Origin: Elusimicrobia bacterium CG_4_9_14_3_um_filter_62_55
GTDB lineage: Bacteria > Elusimicrobiota > Elusimicrobia > UBA1565
Assembly: GCA_002790095.1 (NCBI GenBank)
Contig: PFUL01000172.1
Location: 1 to 40,142 of the forward strand
Direction of reading: 5' to 3'
DNA: 40,142 bases
Positions 14,200 through 23,800 of the stretch are shown here, one piece after another. Every line of letters starts with the position of its first letter. Position 1 is the stretch's first letter. The notes beneath the pieces are model-generated. The model was not told where the DNA came from and did not search any database. It worked only from the letters and a program-made list of their open reading frames with translations. The position numbers were made by a program, and so were the translations under genes.

Positions 14200-14228
14200 A
14201 TTATAGAACGATCGTTCCAGAATGTCAA
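14200..14228 (-). promoter_or_regulatory. Consensus promoter of tetR with operator in the spacer
   Basis: On the minus strand TTGACA (14228-14223), a 17-bp spacer and TATAAT (14205-14200), identical to the sigma-70 consensus. The spacer contains the perfect 12-bp palindrome GAACGATCGTTC (14206-14217). A repressor bound there would block RNA polymerase. The start of transcription falls on or next to the ATG at 14193. Confidence 0.9.
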
Positions 14229-14262
14229 GGGGAATAAACGGCGGGCGGCTGGGGGTCCGATT

Positions 14263-15399
14263 TTACCGGGGTCTGACCCCGGTACAATCGCCGCGCGTGC
14301 GGCTCAGCAAGGAGGCCGCCAATTTGGGCCAGAGCGTGAGCGCGCGCAGCGTCAGCTCCGAAGCGGCGGGTCGAATCAACAATGCCTGAAGCCGGCGCCC
14401 CACGCGAAGCCGCGAAGAAAAACGCCGCCGCCACGCATCATCCCAACGCCCCGCGAGATCCCCGTCCCCGGCGATCATCAACTCCGCAAGAAGCACCGCC
14501 GACTCCAAGGCCATCGCCTGCCCGTCCCCGCAAAGCGGCGCAATCATCCCTGCCGCGTCGCCGATGAAGAAAACAGAGCCCGAACTCGTCGCCTTCGCCG
14601 TGAATCCCAACTGCGCCACGGCCAGCGGCTTACCGTCCGGCCGCAGCGCTTCCATCCGGCCGCGCAGACTGGGACTCAGCCCCCCTAAGAGCCCCGCCGG
14701 ATCGCGGTGGAGGTTCTTTAAAACGCGCGACCGGGCAAGAAGACAAACATTCACCGCACCGCCGTCGACCGCGTTGACCCCGCAGTAGCCCCCGTCAAAA
14801 AGATGAATCTCCACCGTCCCGCGCAGCTCCGCCGCGATCGACTCGGCGCCGGGCAGGAAGGCGTGGTGACGCTTATAGCCGACGAAGGGGGAATGACGGA
14901 GCAGGCTGCGTCCGGAGGCGGCGACGACTCGGTCGGCGAGCAGGCGACGCTTCTCGCGGGTCCCGTCGGGAAGAGTCCTCTCGATCTCCAGCCGGACGCC
15001 GCCCGAGTCTTCGTTCATACGCGTGACCCTCGCGCCCTCGAAGGCCGACGCTCCCGAGCGTTCGGCATGGCGAAACAAGGTCTCATCCAACGCCGCGCGG
15101 CCGAGCCCCATCGCCTCCGCGCCCAGGTCGATCTCGACGCTGCGGCCGGAGGGAGAGACGAAGCGGGCGCTCGTGATCGCGGCGGGACCCAAGGCGCGCA
15201 CCGCGTCGAGACAGCCGATGCGCTTTAGGAGGGACTGTACCTCCATCGATAGAAACTCGCCGCACAGCTTTTGCCGCGGGAAGCGATCGCGTTCAAGCAG
15301 CACGGGCCGTCTCCCGGCGCGAGCGAGCAAAGCGGCGCACGCGCTTCCGGCCGGGCCGCCGCCGACGATCGCCGTGGAACAGCGCTCGGGCAGGTTCAC
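14263..15399 (-). CDS. FAD-dependent oxidoreductase of the type III PKS operon
   Basis: A 378-residue flavoprotein of the UbiH/geranylgeranyl-reductase type. Residues 10-38 bind the FAD dinucleotide (AIVGGGPAGSACAALLARAG, ending in LLERD), and 277-295 hold the second FAD motif (FFIGDAAGMIAPLCGDGQ). It probably hydroxylates or oxidises the aromatic lipid made by the polyketide synthase. The start is GTG at 15399, overlapping the methyltransferase stop (GTGA); a longer open frame upstream lies inside that gene. The last codons (TGVRPR) and the stop are made by the REP palindrome at 14264-14284, so the natural C-terminus may have been changed by its insertion. Confidence 0.85.
   Translation of the reverse strand: MNLPERCSTAIVGGGPAGSACAALLARAGRRPVLLERDRFPRQKLCGEFLSMEVQSLLKRIGCLDAVRALGPAAITSARFVSPSGRSVEIDLGAEAMGLGRAALDETLFRHAERSGASAFEGARVTRMNEDSGGVRLEIERTLPDGTREKRRLLADRVVAASGRSLLRHSPFVGYKRHHAFLPGAESIAAELRGTVEIHLFDGGYCGVNAVDGGAVNVCLLARSRVLKNLHRDPAGLLGGLSPSLRGRMEALRPDGKPLAVAQLGFTAKATSSGSVFFIGDAAGMIAPLCGDGQAMALESAVLLAELMIAGDGDLAGRWDDAWRRRFSSRLRVGRRLQALLIRPAASELTLRALTLWPKLAASLLSRTRGDCTGVRPR
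14264..14284. repeat. REP-like perfect palindrome, copy 2
   Basis: Arms TACCGGGGTC and GACCCCGGTA around one T, with the same GGGGTCTGACCCC centre as copy 1 at 12577. It overlaps the 3' end of the FAD oxidoreductase gene and may also act as its transcript end. Confidence 0.7.
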
Positions 15400-16094
15400 C
15401 GCGGCACCGCCATCTGCCAGCGGAAGGCCCAGCGCCAGCGGATCTCCGGCGCGGGCAGTCGGGTTTGGCGGCACAACGCCTCGAGTTCGCCGCGGCTGAA
15501 GCCGCGCAGGACGGAGAGCGGCGCGTCGTGGCGGATGAGGCGGTTGCCGGAGAACAGCGCGGTCATCGAGCGTATGCCGAGATAGGCCAGCGGGTGGCGG
15601 TGGAGATCGTTGACGGCGACGCCGAGCCGCGCGCGCTCGTGCATCGCCTTGAGCGCGCGGGCCGCATCATCGCCGGGGCAATGGTGAAGCAGCAGCCCCG
15701 CATGGACGATGTCATAGTCCTCGCCCGCGTCGAGCGAGAAGAGATCGTCTTGCGAGAAGGAAAGTCCAGGTCGCCGCCGCTCCCGGGCCAGGGCCACCGA
15801 CCCTTTGGAGAGGTCGATGCCGTGCAGCTCCGCCGCGATCCCGCGCGACGCGGCCCAATCCAAGATGACGGAGCCAGCGTCCCCGTCGCCGCAGCCCGCG
15901 TCGAGAATCCTCAGGCGCTTCGTGCCGGGCGGGGTCAAGGCGTTTAAGGCGCCGAGCGTGGCGGCATGGCCGCCGAGCCGCCGGTTGATGAAAGCGAGTT
16001 GTCGAAAGGTCTCGCGCAGTTCCGCTTCGGGCGAGTCGTCTGCGTCCATGAGCTCCAAAGCGTCGCTGCGCCGGCTGAAATCGACGGGAGTCAT
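15396..16094 (-). CDS. SAM-dependent methyltransferase of the type III PKS operon
   Basis: A 232-residue class I methyltransferase. Motif I is ILDAGCGDGD at 63-72, an acidic ribose-binding residue is in LHGIDLS at about 92-98, and a post-motif block YDIVHAGLLLHHCPGDDAAR follows at about 126-145, similar to UbiE/COQ5-like enzymes. The ATG overlaps the stop of the polyketide synthase gene (ATGA), and its own stop overlaps the oxidoreductase GTG, so the three proteins are co-translated. It probably methylates the phenolic or quinone product at O or C. The exact substrate is inferred. Confidence 0.85.
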   Translation of the reverse strand: MTPVDFSRRSDALELMDADDSPEAELRETFRQLAFINRRLGGHAATLGALNALTPPGTKRLRILDAGCGDGDAGSVILDWAASRGIAAELHGIDLSKGSVALARERRRPGLSFSQDDLFSLDAGEDYDIVHAGLLLHHCPGDDAARALKAMHERARLGVAVNDLHRHPLAYLGIRSMTALFSGNRLIRHDAPLSVLRGFSRGELEALCRQTRLPAPEIRWRWAFRWQMAVPR

Positions 16095-17218
16095 CGCGGG
16101 GGAAGAAAGAGCGCGCCTTCCATCGTCAGCCCGGGGCCGAAGCCGAGCGCCGCGAGCGGGCCGGTCTCGCCGCGCGCGAACTCGCGCTCGAGTACGAAGA
16201 AGATCGTCGCGCTCGACATGTTGCCGCAGTCGGCCAGCACGCCGCGCGCGGAACGCGTTGAGTCGTCATCGAGGCTGAGCGCCTCGCAGAGCGCCGAAAC
16301 GATGCGCCGCCCGCCGGGATGCGGCGCCCAGCGCCGGAGATCCTCCCGGGCAAGTCCCGCCCGCGCCGACAACTCGGCGACGAAGGCGGGGGCGTGCGCC
16401 CGGATCGTGCCGGGCACGCGCCGATCGAGGCTCATCTCAAAGCCCGTGTCGCCGATGCGCCAGGACATCTGGTCGCGGCTGTCGGGCGCGATGCGCCCAT
16501 GCGTCGCGGCCAAATCGGCCAGGCCGCCCGGCCGCGCACCCGGCGCCGCGAAGACCGCGGCGGCCGCGCCGTCGGCGAATAGACTGTTGGCGACGAGAAA
16601 TTCCGGACGAAGGCGCTTTTGAAAATGAAGCGAGCATAATTCGACGGAGACGACGAGCGCGACGGCGCCCGGGTCGGCCCCGATGAAGGCTGCGGCCAGC
16701 TTCATCGCGTTAAACCCCGCGTAGCAGCCCATGAAGCCGATTTGGGTGCGCGAGACGTCCGCGCGCAGGCCGAGATCGTCGATGAGCTTCAGGTCGGGGC
16801 CGGGGGCGAAGAAGCCCGTGCAGGTCGCGAAGACGAGATGGGTCACCTCTTGCGCCGTGAACCCCGAGCGCGCGAGCGCCGCGCGCGCCGCCGCTTCGGC
16901 GAGGGGCGGCGCCTTAAGTTCGAAAACTTCCATGCGCCGCGCGGTGCTCGGGAAAGGCTCCAAATCCCCGCTTGGGGGGAAGAACTCGAAGTCGGCGGAG
17001 TTCGCCTGCGAGTAATCCTTGAGGACGCTGTGGCGCCGCTCGATGCCCGAGGAGGAATAAAGCCGCTCGATGAACGGCACCGCGCGTTCGCCTTCCTCGC
17101 CGAACGACTCGCACGCCGCCGCCGTCATAAAGCGCATGACGGTATGCTGCGAGGACGCGTTCTCGGGCAGCGCGGTGCCGAGGGCGTACAGGCGAGCGGG
17201 GGGGGAAGAGGGACGCAT
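16091..17218 (-). CDS. Type III polyketide synthase (chalcone/stilbene synthase family)
   Basis: A 375-residue homodimeric ketosynthase. The catalytic triad is present: Cys165 in GFMGCYAGFNA, His300 in WAPHPGG and Asn333 in DCGNMSS. Length and the ending GFGPGLTMEGALF fit the family. With a methyltransferase and an FAD enzyme coupled behind it, the layout recalls the srs-type operons of Streptomyces and similar sets elsewhere. Those make alkylresorcinols or alkylpyrones that are methylated and oxidised to phenolic lipids or quinones. The ATG at 17218 has no Shine-Dalgarno, and a TATCCT five bases upstream suggests a leaderless message. Starter acyl chain and product cannot be read from sequence. 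Confidence 0.92.
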   Translation of the reverse strand: MRPSSPPARLYALGTALPENASSQHTVMRFMTAAACESFGEEGERAVPFIERLYSSSGIERRHSVLKDYSQANSADFEFFPPSGDLEPFPSTARRMEVFELKAPPLAEAAARAALARSGFTAQEVTHLVFATCTGFFAPGPDLKLIDDLGLRADVSRTQIGFMGCYAGFNAMKLAAAFIGADPGAVALVVSVELCSLHFQKRLRPEFLVANSLFADGAAAAVFAAPGARPGGLADLAATHGRIAPDSRDQMSWRIGDTGFEMSLDRRVPGTIRAHAPAFVAELSARAGLAREDLRRWAPHPGGRRIVSALCEALSLDDDSTRSARGVLADCGNMSSATIFFVLEREFARGETGPLAALGFGPGLTMEGALFLPPR

Positions 17219-17223
17219 ACGAA

Positions 17224-17229
17224 AGGATA
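17224..17229 (-). promoter_or_regulatory. -10 element TATCCT of the PKS operon
   Basis: TATCCT on the minus strand ends five bases before the ATG at 17218. No -35 match is seen at the usual distance. Fits the window-wide pattern of leaderless starts. Confidence 0.4.
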
Positions 17230-17269
17230 CGACTCTCCGGCGTGCCGCCGGAACCCAGGCGTCTTTAAC

Positions 17270-17400
17270 TCAAAAGTAGTATCGCAAGCCGATACCGGCG
17301 CCTAGGCCGACGCTGCTGTCCGGAGTGAGCCGGAAGATCGGAACGAGTTCGCCGCAAACATGCAAAACAAGGCCAATAGTGTTTTTATCTTCATTCCCTC
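17270..17400 (-). pseudogene. Possible C-terminal remnant of an outer-membrane protein
   Basis: In the otherwise gene-free stretch 17219-17637, a minus frame ends GELVPIFRLTPDSSVGLGAG then IGLRYYF and stop. This is the wording of the last two strands of an OmpA/OmpW-like barrel, ending in a terminal Phe. Upstream the frame changes to non-coding sequence, and no signal peptide is in reach, so only the end of a former gene seems to survive. The rest of the interval, 17401-17580, holds an AT-rich patch around 17465-17515 without further signals that I can support. Confidence 0.4.
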
Positions 17401-17582
17401 CTCCACGGCGCGAGTGCGAGCGGTGCGATACACGTGCGCCGTAAGCATAGCAGCGCAGATGGATTGCATAAAGTAGATAAACTGTCATATATACATACAG
17501 AAAATAGATACTTTGCCGGGCGCTCGCGCGGCCCGCGGGCGGACCGTCGACTCGCGCGCCGCGAAAGTTTCAAAGTGACAAC

Positions 17583-17612
17583 CTGACGCTGTCGGCCGAA
17601 TTGCTGTAAAAT
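17583..17612 (+). promoter_or_regulatory. Probable promoter of addB-addA
   Basis: CTGACG (17583-17588), an 18-bp spacer and TAAAAT (17607-17612), followed 25 nt later by the addB ATG at 17638. No clear Shine-Dalgarno precedes the ATG. Confidence 0.5.
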
Positions 17613-17637
17613 AGCGCGTCTTCCTGCGCGGCGCGCC

Positions 17638-20600
17638 ATGCCACTCAAAACGATCTGCGGCCCCTTCCAACCCTCCTTAGAATCCGCCTTCGTGAAGGCG
17701 GTTTTGGACGCCGCCCCCGGCCTCAAAAACAAGCTCGCCGTCGTCGCGCCGAGCCGCAAACTCGCCGACCGCCTGGAGCGCCTGCTCGCGAAAGAATCCG
17801 GTCTCAGCCTCCTCAACATCCACTTCCACACCTTTCACTCATTAGCGCATCAGGTCGTCGAAGACTCGCAGCAGCTCTCGTCTAAAATCATCACCGACGG
17901 GTTGTTTCACGACAAGCTCGTCGACCAGCTGCTCAAGGACAACCCCGAGCAGCGCCCCAAGGGTCTCGCCGCCGCCTACCGCAGCTCCATCCGAGACCTC
18001 ATCGACGGCGGTCTCGACCCCGACGAACTCCCCGACGACTTTCTCGATCTCTTCAAAGACCGAGTCGTGCGAGCGCGGATCGAAGACCTGGTCCAACTGC
18101 TCAAGCGATACTTGGAGAGGCTCAATGCGATCGGCGTCTTGCCGCCCGCCGGAGTCGCGAAGCTCGCCGCGCAGGTGGTCGCCAACCAGATGGGCGGCCT
18201 CGGCCGGTACAGCCGATTGCTGTACTACGGCTTCTACGACCTCACCGGAGTGCAGGGCGATTTCTTTCACGCCGTCGCCGCGAACCACCCCGTCACCTTG
18301 TTTTTTCCGCTGCGCATCGACCATCCGGCGTTCGCGTTCGCCAAGAACTCCCTCGATTCCCCCAGACTCCGGCTCGGCGGCGACAAGCCCCTGTATCTGG
18401 ATCACCGCGAAAACGAACGCGCGCTCAAAGGCGCGCTCGACCGGCTTTTCAACGCGCATAAGACCGAACTCCCCGAGCAGAAGCCCGCCCTCACGATCTT
18501 CAACGTCTCCGGAACGCGCGACGAGATCTGGCGCGTCGCGAAGGAAATCCTCCATCTCACGGAAAGGAAGGAAAACCCGCTGCAGTTCCACGAGATCGGA
18601 GTCGCCGCGCGGACTCTCGAGCCCTATCAGGCCGCGATCAAAGAAGTCTTCGACGAGCATCGCATCCCGTACAACCTCTCGGCGGGAGAGCCGTTGCTGC
18701 GCCATCCGGCCGCGAAGCTCGCGCTGACCTTGCTCACGCTCCATAAACGCCAATACCCCTCGCGCAGCGTGCTCGACATTCTCGACAGCCCGCTGATCAG
18801 GAAGGGAGAGCACAACCTCAACGCGTGGAAGAATCTGATTAAGCGCCAGGCGGTCCACAGCGGCTGGCTGCAGTGGGAAGGGAAGATCGAGCCGTTTACG
18901 AAGAAGGACTTCGAGCTGTTCGAGGACGTCAAGCGCGAGGAAGGAGCGGCCGGGCCGGTGATCGACAAGCAGGACACCCGGCAGTTGTGGAATTTCCTCA
19001 CCGGCCTGCGCCAAAAACTGCGCGGCGGACAGGGGCTCAGCGGCTGGACCGCCTGCGCCGAGCACGCGAAGCAAATCCTCGTCGAGACCTTCGACGCGCC
19101 GAAAGACGACCCCGCCTGGGAAGCCGTGCTCGCGGCGCTGGAAAGCGTGAAGGTGTTCGAGCTGGCGCAGCCCGATGCGCTTTGGGAGGATTTCCTGGAG
19201 GTGTTCGAGGAAAGCCTGCGCCGCGGCGTGTTGGAGCGGCGCCGCCGCAATCTCGGCGTGCGGGTGACGGGCGCGATGGACGCGCGCGGCGAGAGCTTCA
19301 AGGCGCTCTTTCTCGTCGGCTGCCGGCAGGGGCTGTTCCCCCGGACGATTCATGAGGATCCGTTGATGCCGGACTCGGCGCGCGAGGTGCTGCGCGGCGC
19401 GCTGGGCTATTGGATCCCGCCGAAGCTGGAGGCGTACGAGGAAGAGAAGCTGCTGTTCTACCTGCTCTGCGCGTCGGCGTCGGAGCGGCTGTACTGCGTT
19501 TTGCCGCGTTCTTCCGATGAGGGCAAGGCGCAGACTCCGTCGACTTATTTGCAGGAACTCTGCCGCGCTGCGGGAACGACGCTCGACGCCGAGCGCAAAG
19601 CCTATGTGCCGCGGCGGCCGTTTGACAAGATCGAGGCGCAGCTGGAAGCGGACGCGGCCTCGCTGTCCCCTAAGGAGATCTCGCTTTTGCTCGCGCGCGG
19701 GCATCACGACGCCAAGCCGTTTTACGAGCGTCTCGGGCATTGGGACGCCCAACTGCTGACGGGCTGCCTGGAGCGGCTCAAACCCCTCAGCTCGGCGAAG
19801 GAACTCACGGCGGTGGATGGGCTGATCGAGCCGCCGACGGAATTTTTGAACGCGCTCAATACGCGCGGGCTTTCGCCGTCGGCGCTGGAGACCTTCTCGG
19901 CGTGCCCGTTTAAGTTCTTTTCGGAGAAGCTGTTGGGGCTGAAGTCCGTCGACGAGCCCTCCGCCTCGGGCGAACTGCTGCCGTGGGTGCAGGGGAAGCT
20001 CTATCACGCCATCCTGGAAGAGTTTTACGAAGCGCTCGGCAAAACGGGGTTTTGGAACAAGGACGACTCGCGATTCGAAGGGGAGTTGGAGAAGGCGATC
20101 GAGACGGTGTTCGGCGCGAACGATTGGCGCACGATCGGCGTGTACCCGGTGTTGTGGGAAGGGGAGAAACGGCGGATGCGCTCGCATCTGTTTAGGATGG
20201 TGCCCCACGACATCGAGCTGCTGCGCGCGATGGGGCTGACTCCGGCGTTGTTCGAGGCGGAACTGAATGCGCAGGCGGGCGGCGTGCGCCTTCACGGGCG
20301 CATCGACCGGGTCGACAAGACCGCCGACGGGCAGTACCGCGTGGTGGACTACAAGACGCGCTGGCATAAGCCGAAGCTGAAAAATCTCGTCGGGGGGATG
20401 AGCCAACTGCAGGCGCCGCTCTATCAAGAACTGCTGGAAGGCGACCCGAAGGTGAAGGCGGGGCCAGGGGACATTCTCGGCGCGTTTTACATCGCCATCG
20501 AGGATTCGCCGGAGACCACCGCGCACGATTGGATGCAGGAGTTCAGCGGGGCCGAGTGGCGCGCGTCGCGGGGCGAGGTGCTGGGCAACATCAAGAAATT

Positions 20601-20820
20601 CCTCGCGCAGATGCGCCGCGGAGAGTTCCCGATCGTCCCGGGCGAGGACCGCGGCGGGGCCTGCGAGTACTGCGACTTCGACTTCGCGTGCCGCAAGGCG
20701 CATCCGGCCTCGCGCTTTCGCGCGGCGCACTCGAAGGCGGTGAAGCTGTTTGAAGCGGCGCACGAGGTTCAGGCGCTGAAGGCGAAAAAGAAGGCGAAAG
20801 GGGGCAAGAACGGTGGCTGA
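17638..20820 (+). CDS. addB: AddB-like nuclease subunit of a RecBCD/AddAB-type complex
   Basis: A 1060-residue protein resembling the AddB half of AddAB, which trims DNA ends for recombinational repair. The C-terminal nuclease is of PD-(D/E)XK type: D890 in HGRIDR, D904 and K906 in VVDYKTR. Four cysteines placed as in the AddB iron-sulfur staple are C756 (FSACPFKFF) and C1009, C1012, C1018 (CEYCDFDFAC). The N-terminal helicase-like half lacks a Walker A: where GxxGxGKT would be, it reads CGPFQPSLESAF. It is therefore probably not an ATPase, unlike Bacillus AddB. The gene overlaps addA by 8 nt. Confidence 0.85.
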   Translation: MPLKTICGPFQPSLESAFVKAVLDAAPGLKNKLAVVAPSRKLADRLERLLAKESGLSLLNIHFHTFHSLAHQVVEDSQQLSSKIITDGLFHDKLVDQLLKDNPEQRPKGLAAAYRSSIRDLIDGGLDPDELPDDFLDLFKDRVVRARIEDLVQLLKRYLERLNAIGVLPPAGVAKLAAQVVANQMGGLGRYSRLLYYGFYDLTGVQGDFFHAVAANHPVTLFFPLRIDHPAFAFAKNSLDSPRLRLGGDKPLYLDHRENERALKGALDRLFNAHKTELPEQKPALTIFNVSGTRDEIWRVAKEILHLTERKENPLQFHEIGVAARTLEPYQAAIKEVFDEHRIPYNLSAGEPLLRHPAAKLALTLLTLHKRQYPSRSVLDILDSPLIRKGEHNLNAWKNLIKRQAVHSGWLQWEGKIEPFTKKDFELFEDVKREEGAAGPVIDKQDTRQLWNFLTGLRQKLRGGQGLSGWTACAEHAKQILVETFDAPKDDPAWEAVLAALESVKVFELAQPDALWEDFLEVFEESLRRGVLERRRRNLGVRVTGAMDARGESFKALFLVGCRQGLFPRTIHEDPLMPDSAREVLRGALGYWIPPKLEAYEEEKLLFYLLCASASERLYCVLPRSSDEGKAQTPSTYLQELCRAAGTTLDAERKAYVPRRPFDKIEAQLEADAASLSPKEISLLLARGHHDAKPFYERLGHWDAQLLTGCLERLKPLSSAKELTAVDGLIEPPTEFLNALNTRGLSPSALETFSACPFKFFSEKLLGLKSVDEPSASGELLPWVQGKLYHAILEEFYEALGKTGFWNKDDSRFEGELEKAIETVFGANDWRTIGVYPVLWEGEKRRMRSHLFRMVPHDIELLRAMGLTPALFEAELNAQAGGVRLHGRIDRVDKTADGQYRVVDYKTRWHKPKLKNLVGGMSQLQAPLYQELLEGDPKVKAGPGDILGAFYIAIEDSPETTAHDWMQEFSGAEWRASRGEVLGNIKKFLAQMRRGEFPIVPGEDRGGACEYCDFDFACRKAHPASRFRAAHSKAVKLFEAAHEVQALKAKKKAKGGKNGG

Positions 20821-23800
20821 ACCCGTCGACCACGCCGACCGCGAGCGCGCGCGCACCGTTCTCGACCGTAATTTCGTGGTTGCGGCGGGGGCGGGCACGG
20901 GCAAGACCACCTTGCTGACCGACCGAATTCTGTTCTTGCTGCTGAAGAAGGGGTTGAGGGTGCAGGAGATCGTCGCCCTGACCTTCACCGAGAAGGCCGC
21001 CGGGGAGATTCGCGAGCGGGTGACGCAGAAGTTGATCGACCTGCTGGCGCCCGAGCGCGGGGAATGGGCCGAGGCGTTCTTGGCCGATCTGGGCAAGGTG
21101 TTGGACGAGGTGAAGCCCTTAATCGAAAAGGCGCTGGAGGCGATGGACCGGGCGCAGATCGGGACCATCCATTCCTTCGCGTCGCATATCCTGAAGCTGT
21201 ATCCGCTGGAGGCCGGCGTGGATCCGGCGTTCGAGGTGGACGACGGCAGCGCGCTCGACGAGTTGTTCGAGTCGGAATGGGCGCTGTGGCTGGAGGGCGA
21301 ACTCGGCGAGGCGCCGGCGGACCGCGAGACGCTCAAGAAATGGACCTTGCGCAAGGAGCGCTGGCTGGAGCTATTGCGCTTGGTGCGGCTTGAGGATTTG
21401 GCGGCGCTGGCGCGGACTCTCTGCGAGGAAGAGGTCTCGTTGGCCGCGTCCGTTTCCACGACTCCTTCGATTTGCGAGCGGATCAAGACCTTGGCGGCCG
21501 CGACTCGGGCGCTGTGCGCGGGCAAGCCCGGCAAGGACAACAAGGGCGGGCGCTACGCGATCGAAGAGGATTTCGAACGCGCGGCGGACGCGCTGGAGGC
21601 GGCGGCCGCGCCCGTGGATTTAGCGGGGCCTTTGCCGGAGACCTTCGCGCGTTTACCCGAAGGGAAGAATCTCCCACGCGACAAGTGGCCTAGGAATTGG
21701 GCCGAGATGGACGAGCGGGAAATCCTTGAGCAGATTTCCATTTACGGCCGCGCGCGCGACGCGGCGCGCAAGATTTCACCCGAGCGCGAACGGCTCATCG
21801 CAAAATCCGTCGATCTCCTGACCCCGGTGGTGCGGCGAGTGCGGCGGTTGTACGCGCGGCGCGGGAATGTGGGCTACTACGGGCTGCTCGCCATCGCGCG
21901 GGATCTGGTGGTCAAGAACACGGCGGTGCGCGAGGCGCTCAAGGGGCGCTTCAAGGCGATCTTGATCGACGAATTCCAGGACACCGACCCGGCGCAGGGG
22001 GAATTGCTGTTGTTTCTCGGCGAGAGACTCGGCCGGTCGGCGAAAACGCGGGACGCGCTGAAATTCGAGCCGGGCAAGTTGTTCGTCGTCGGCGATCCCA
22101 AGCAAAGCATCTATCGCTTTCGCGGCGCCGACATTCGCGCCTACGAGGAATACAAGAACCTGCTGCTGGCCGACGGCGCGGGGCGCTGTTCCTTGGTGCA
22201 GAACTTCCGCTCGCACGCGGGGGTGCTGGGTCCGGTCAACGAAGCTTTTTCGCGCATCATGCGCGAAGAGTCGGGCCTGCAGCCGCCCTATGAGGCGATC
22301 ACCCCGCGGCCGCACGAGAAGGGCGAGCCCAAGGAAAAGGGACTGGAACTGATCGGCATCACCGTCGAAGAGGGGAAGCTCTCTTCCGAGGACTGCCGCG
22401 CGCAGGAAGCGGCTTGGATCGCGCGGTGGATATCGGAGCATTGCGGCGAAGGAAAAAAGTTCCGCTTCGGCGACTCGGCGCTTCTGCTTCGGACCATGTC
22501 GAGCCTGGCGACCTACCTGGAGCCGCTCAAGGACGCGGGCATCCCGTACGTGGTCGAGGCGGAGCGGTTCTTCTACGACACGCAGGAAGTCATTGATTTC
22601 GTGAACCTGCTGCGCGTGCTCGACGACCCGAGCGACCGGATCGCGACGGTGGGGCTTTTGCGCTCGCCGCTGGTCTGCCTCGATGACGAGGAAATCTACC
22701 GCTTGTCGCGACTGCGGCTCTTGTCGTTTTACTCGGCGAAGGAACTCGACCGCGCCGGCATCTCCAAGAAGGCCGAAGACCGTCTTAAGCGCTTTTTCGG
22801 CGTGCTGTCGCGTTTGCACGACCGGGTCGGGCGCGTGCCGCTCGGGGAACTGGTCGGGTCGATTTTGGCGGACAGCTTTATCCTGGAGCTCTGCTCGGAG
22901 GCGTATCAGCGCGATCAGACGGCGTCGAACCTGATGAAATTCGGCCGGATGGCGGCGGAAGCGGGCGACGAGGGCGCGACGCTAAAAGAGTTCATCGGGT
23001 TGATCGTCGAGACGATGCGCGAGTCCGCGCAGGAAGGCGAGAGCCCGTTGGCCGACGAGACGCTCGACGCCGTGCGCGTGCTCACGGTGCACAAGGCGAA
23101 GGGCTTGGAGTTCCCGGTGGTGTTTTTGCCCAACGCGGCGGCGGCGCCCAAGGGCGGCGGCGAGCCTCCCCTTTACAAGGTGGACTGGGTAGCGGGTACG
23201 GCGGGTCTGCGGCTTAAGAAGCGCAATGTCTGCGACGCGGCGATGGCGCTGATCGAGGCGGAGGAGACGCTGCGCGAGGATAAAGAAGGCCTGCGATTGC
23301 TGTACGTGGCGATGACTCGCGCGAAGGAGCATCTCGTCGTGCTCGGCAACGCGACGAAGCGGGACGCGAAGAGCTTCGCGGGCCGGTTGGAGGAGGGCGG
23401 GCTATGGACGCCGGATGCGATCACCGCGGTTTCATTGGAAGAGAAGATCACGGCGAGGACAGTGCCGCAGACGGGCAAGAAGCCGGCGCTCAAGCCCGCC
23501 GCGCTCGGCGACGCCTGGAAGACGCGCGAAACGATTTGCCGTGAAGTGCAGGGGCGCGCTCCGTTCGTCTCGCCTTCTTCCCTCGGCCACGAACCTGAGA
23601 AGCGGCCGCTCGCCGAAGGCGGCGAGGACCCGAACGCGGAGGCCGCGCGCGCGTTCGCCGCGTCGGTGGGCATCGTCTGCCACCGCGTACTGGAACTGTG
23701 GGATTTCGCCAACGAACAGGGCGTCGACGGCGAGCCGTACAAGGCGGTGTTCGAGCGCGCGATCGGGGAACTGACGCGCGCGGAGCCGGGCGTCGACGAA

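Noticed and set aside
17842-21543. A very long open frame (over 1200 codons) on the minus strand opposite addB/addA
   Set aside because: It is the antisense of two genes with clear helicase and nuclease motifs. Its translation is Arg/Leu/Ala/Gln-rich without domains, a common effect of high GC.
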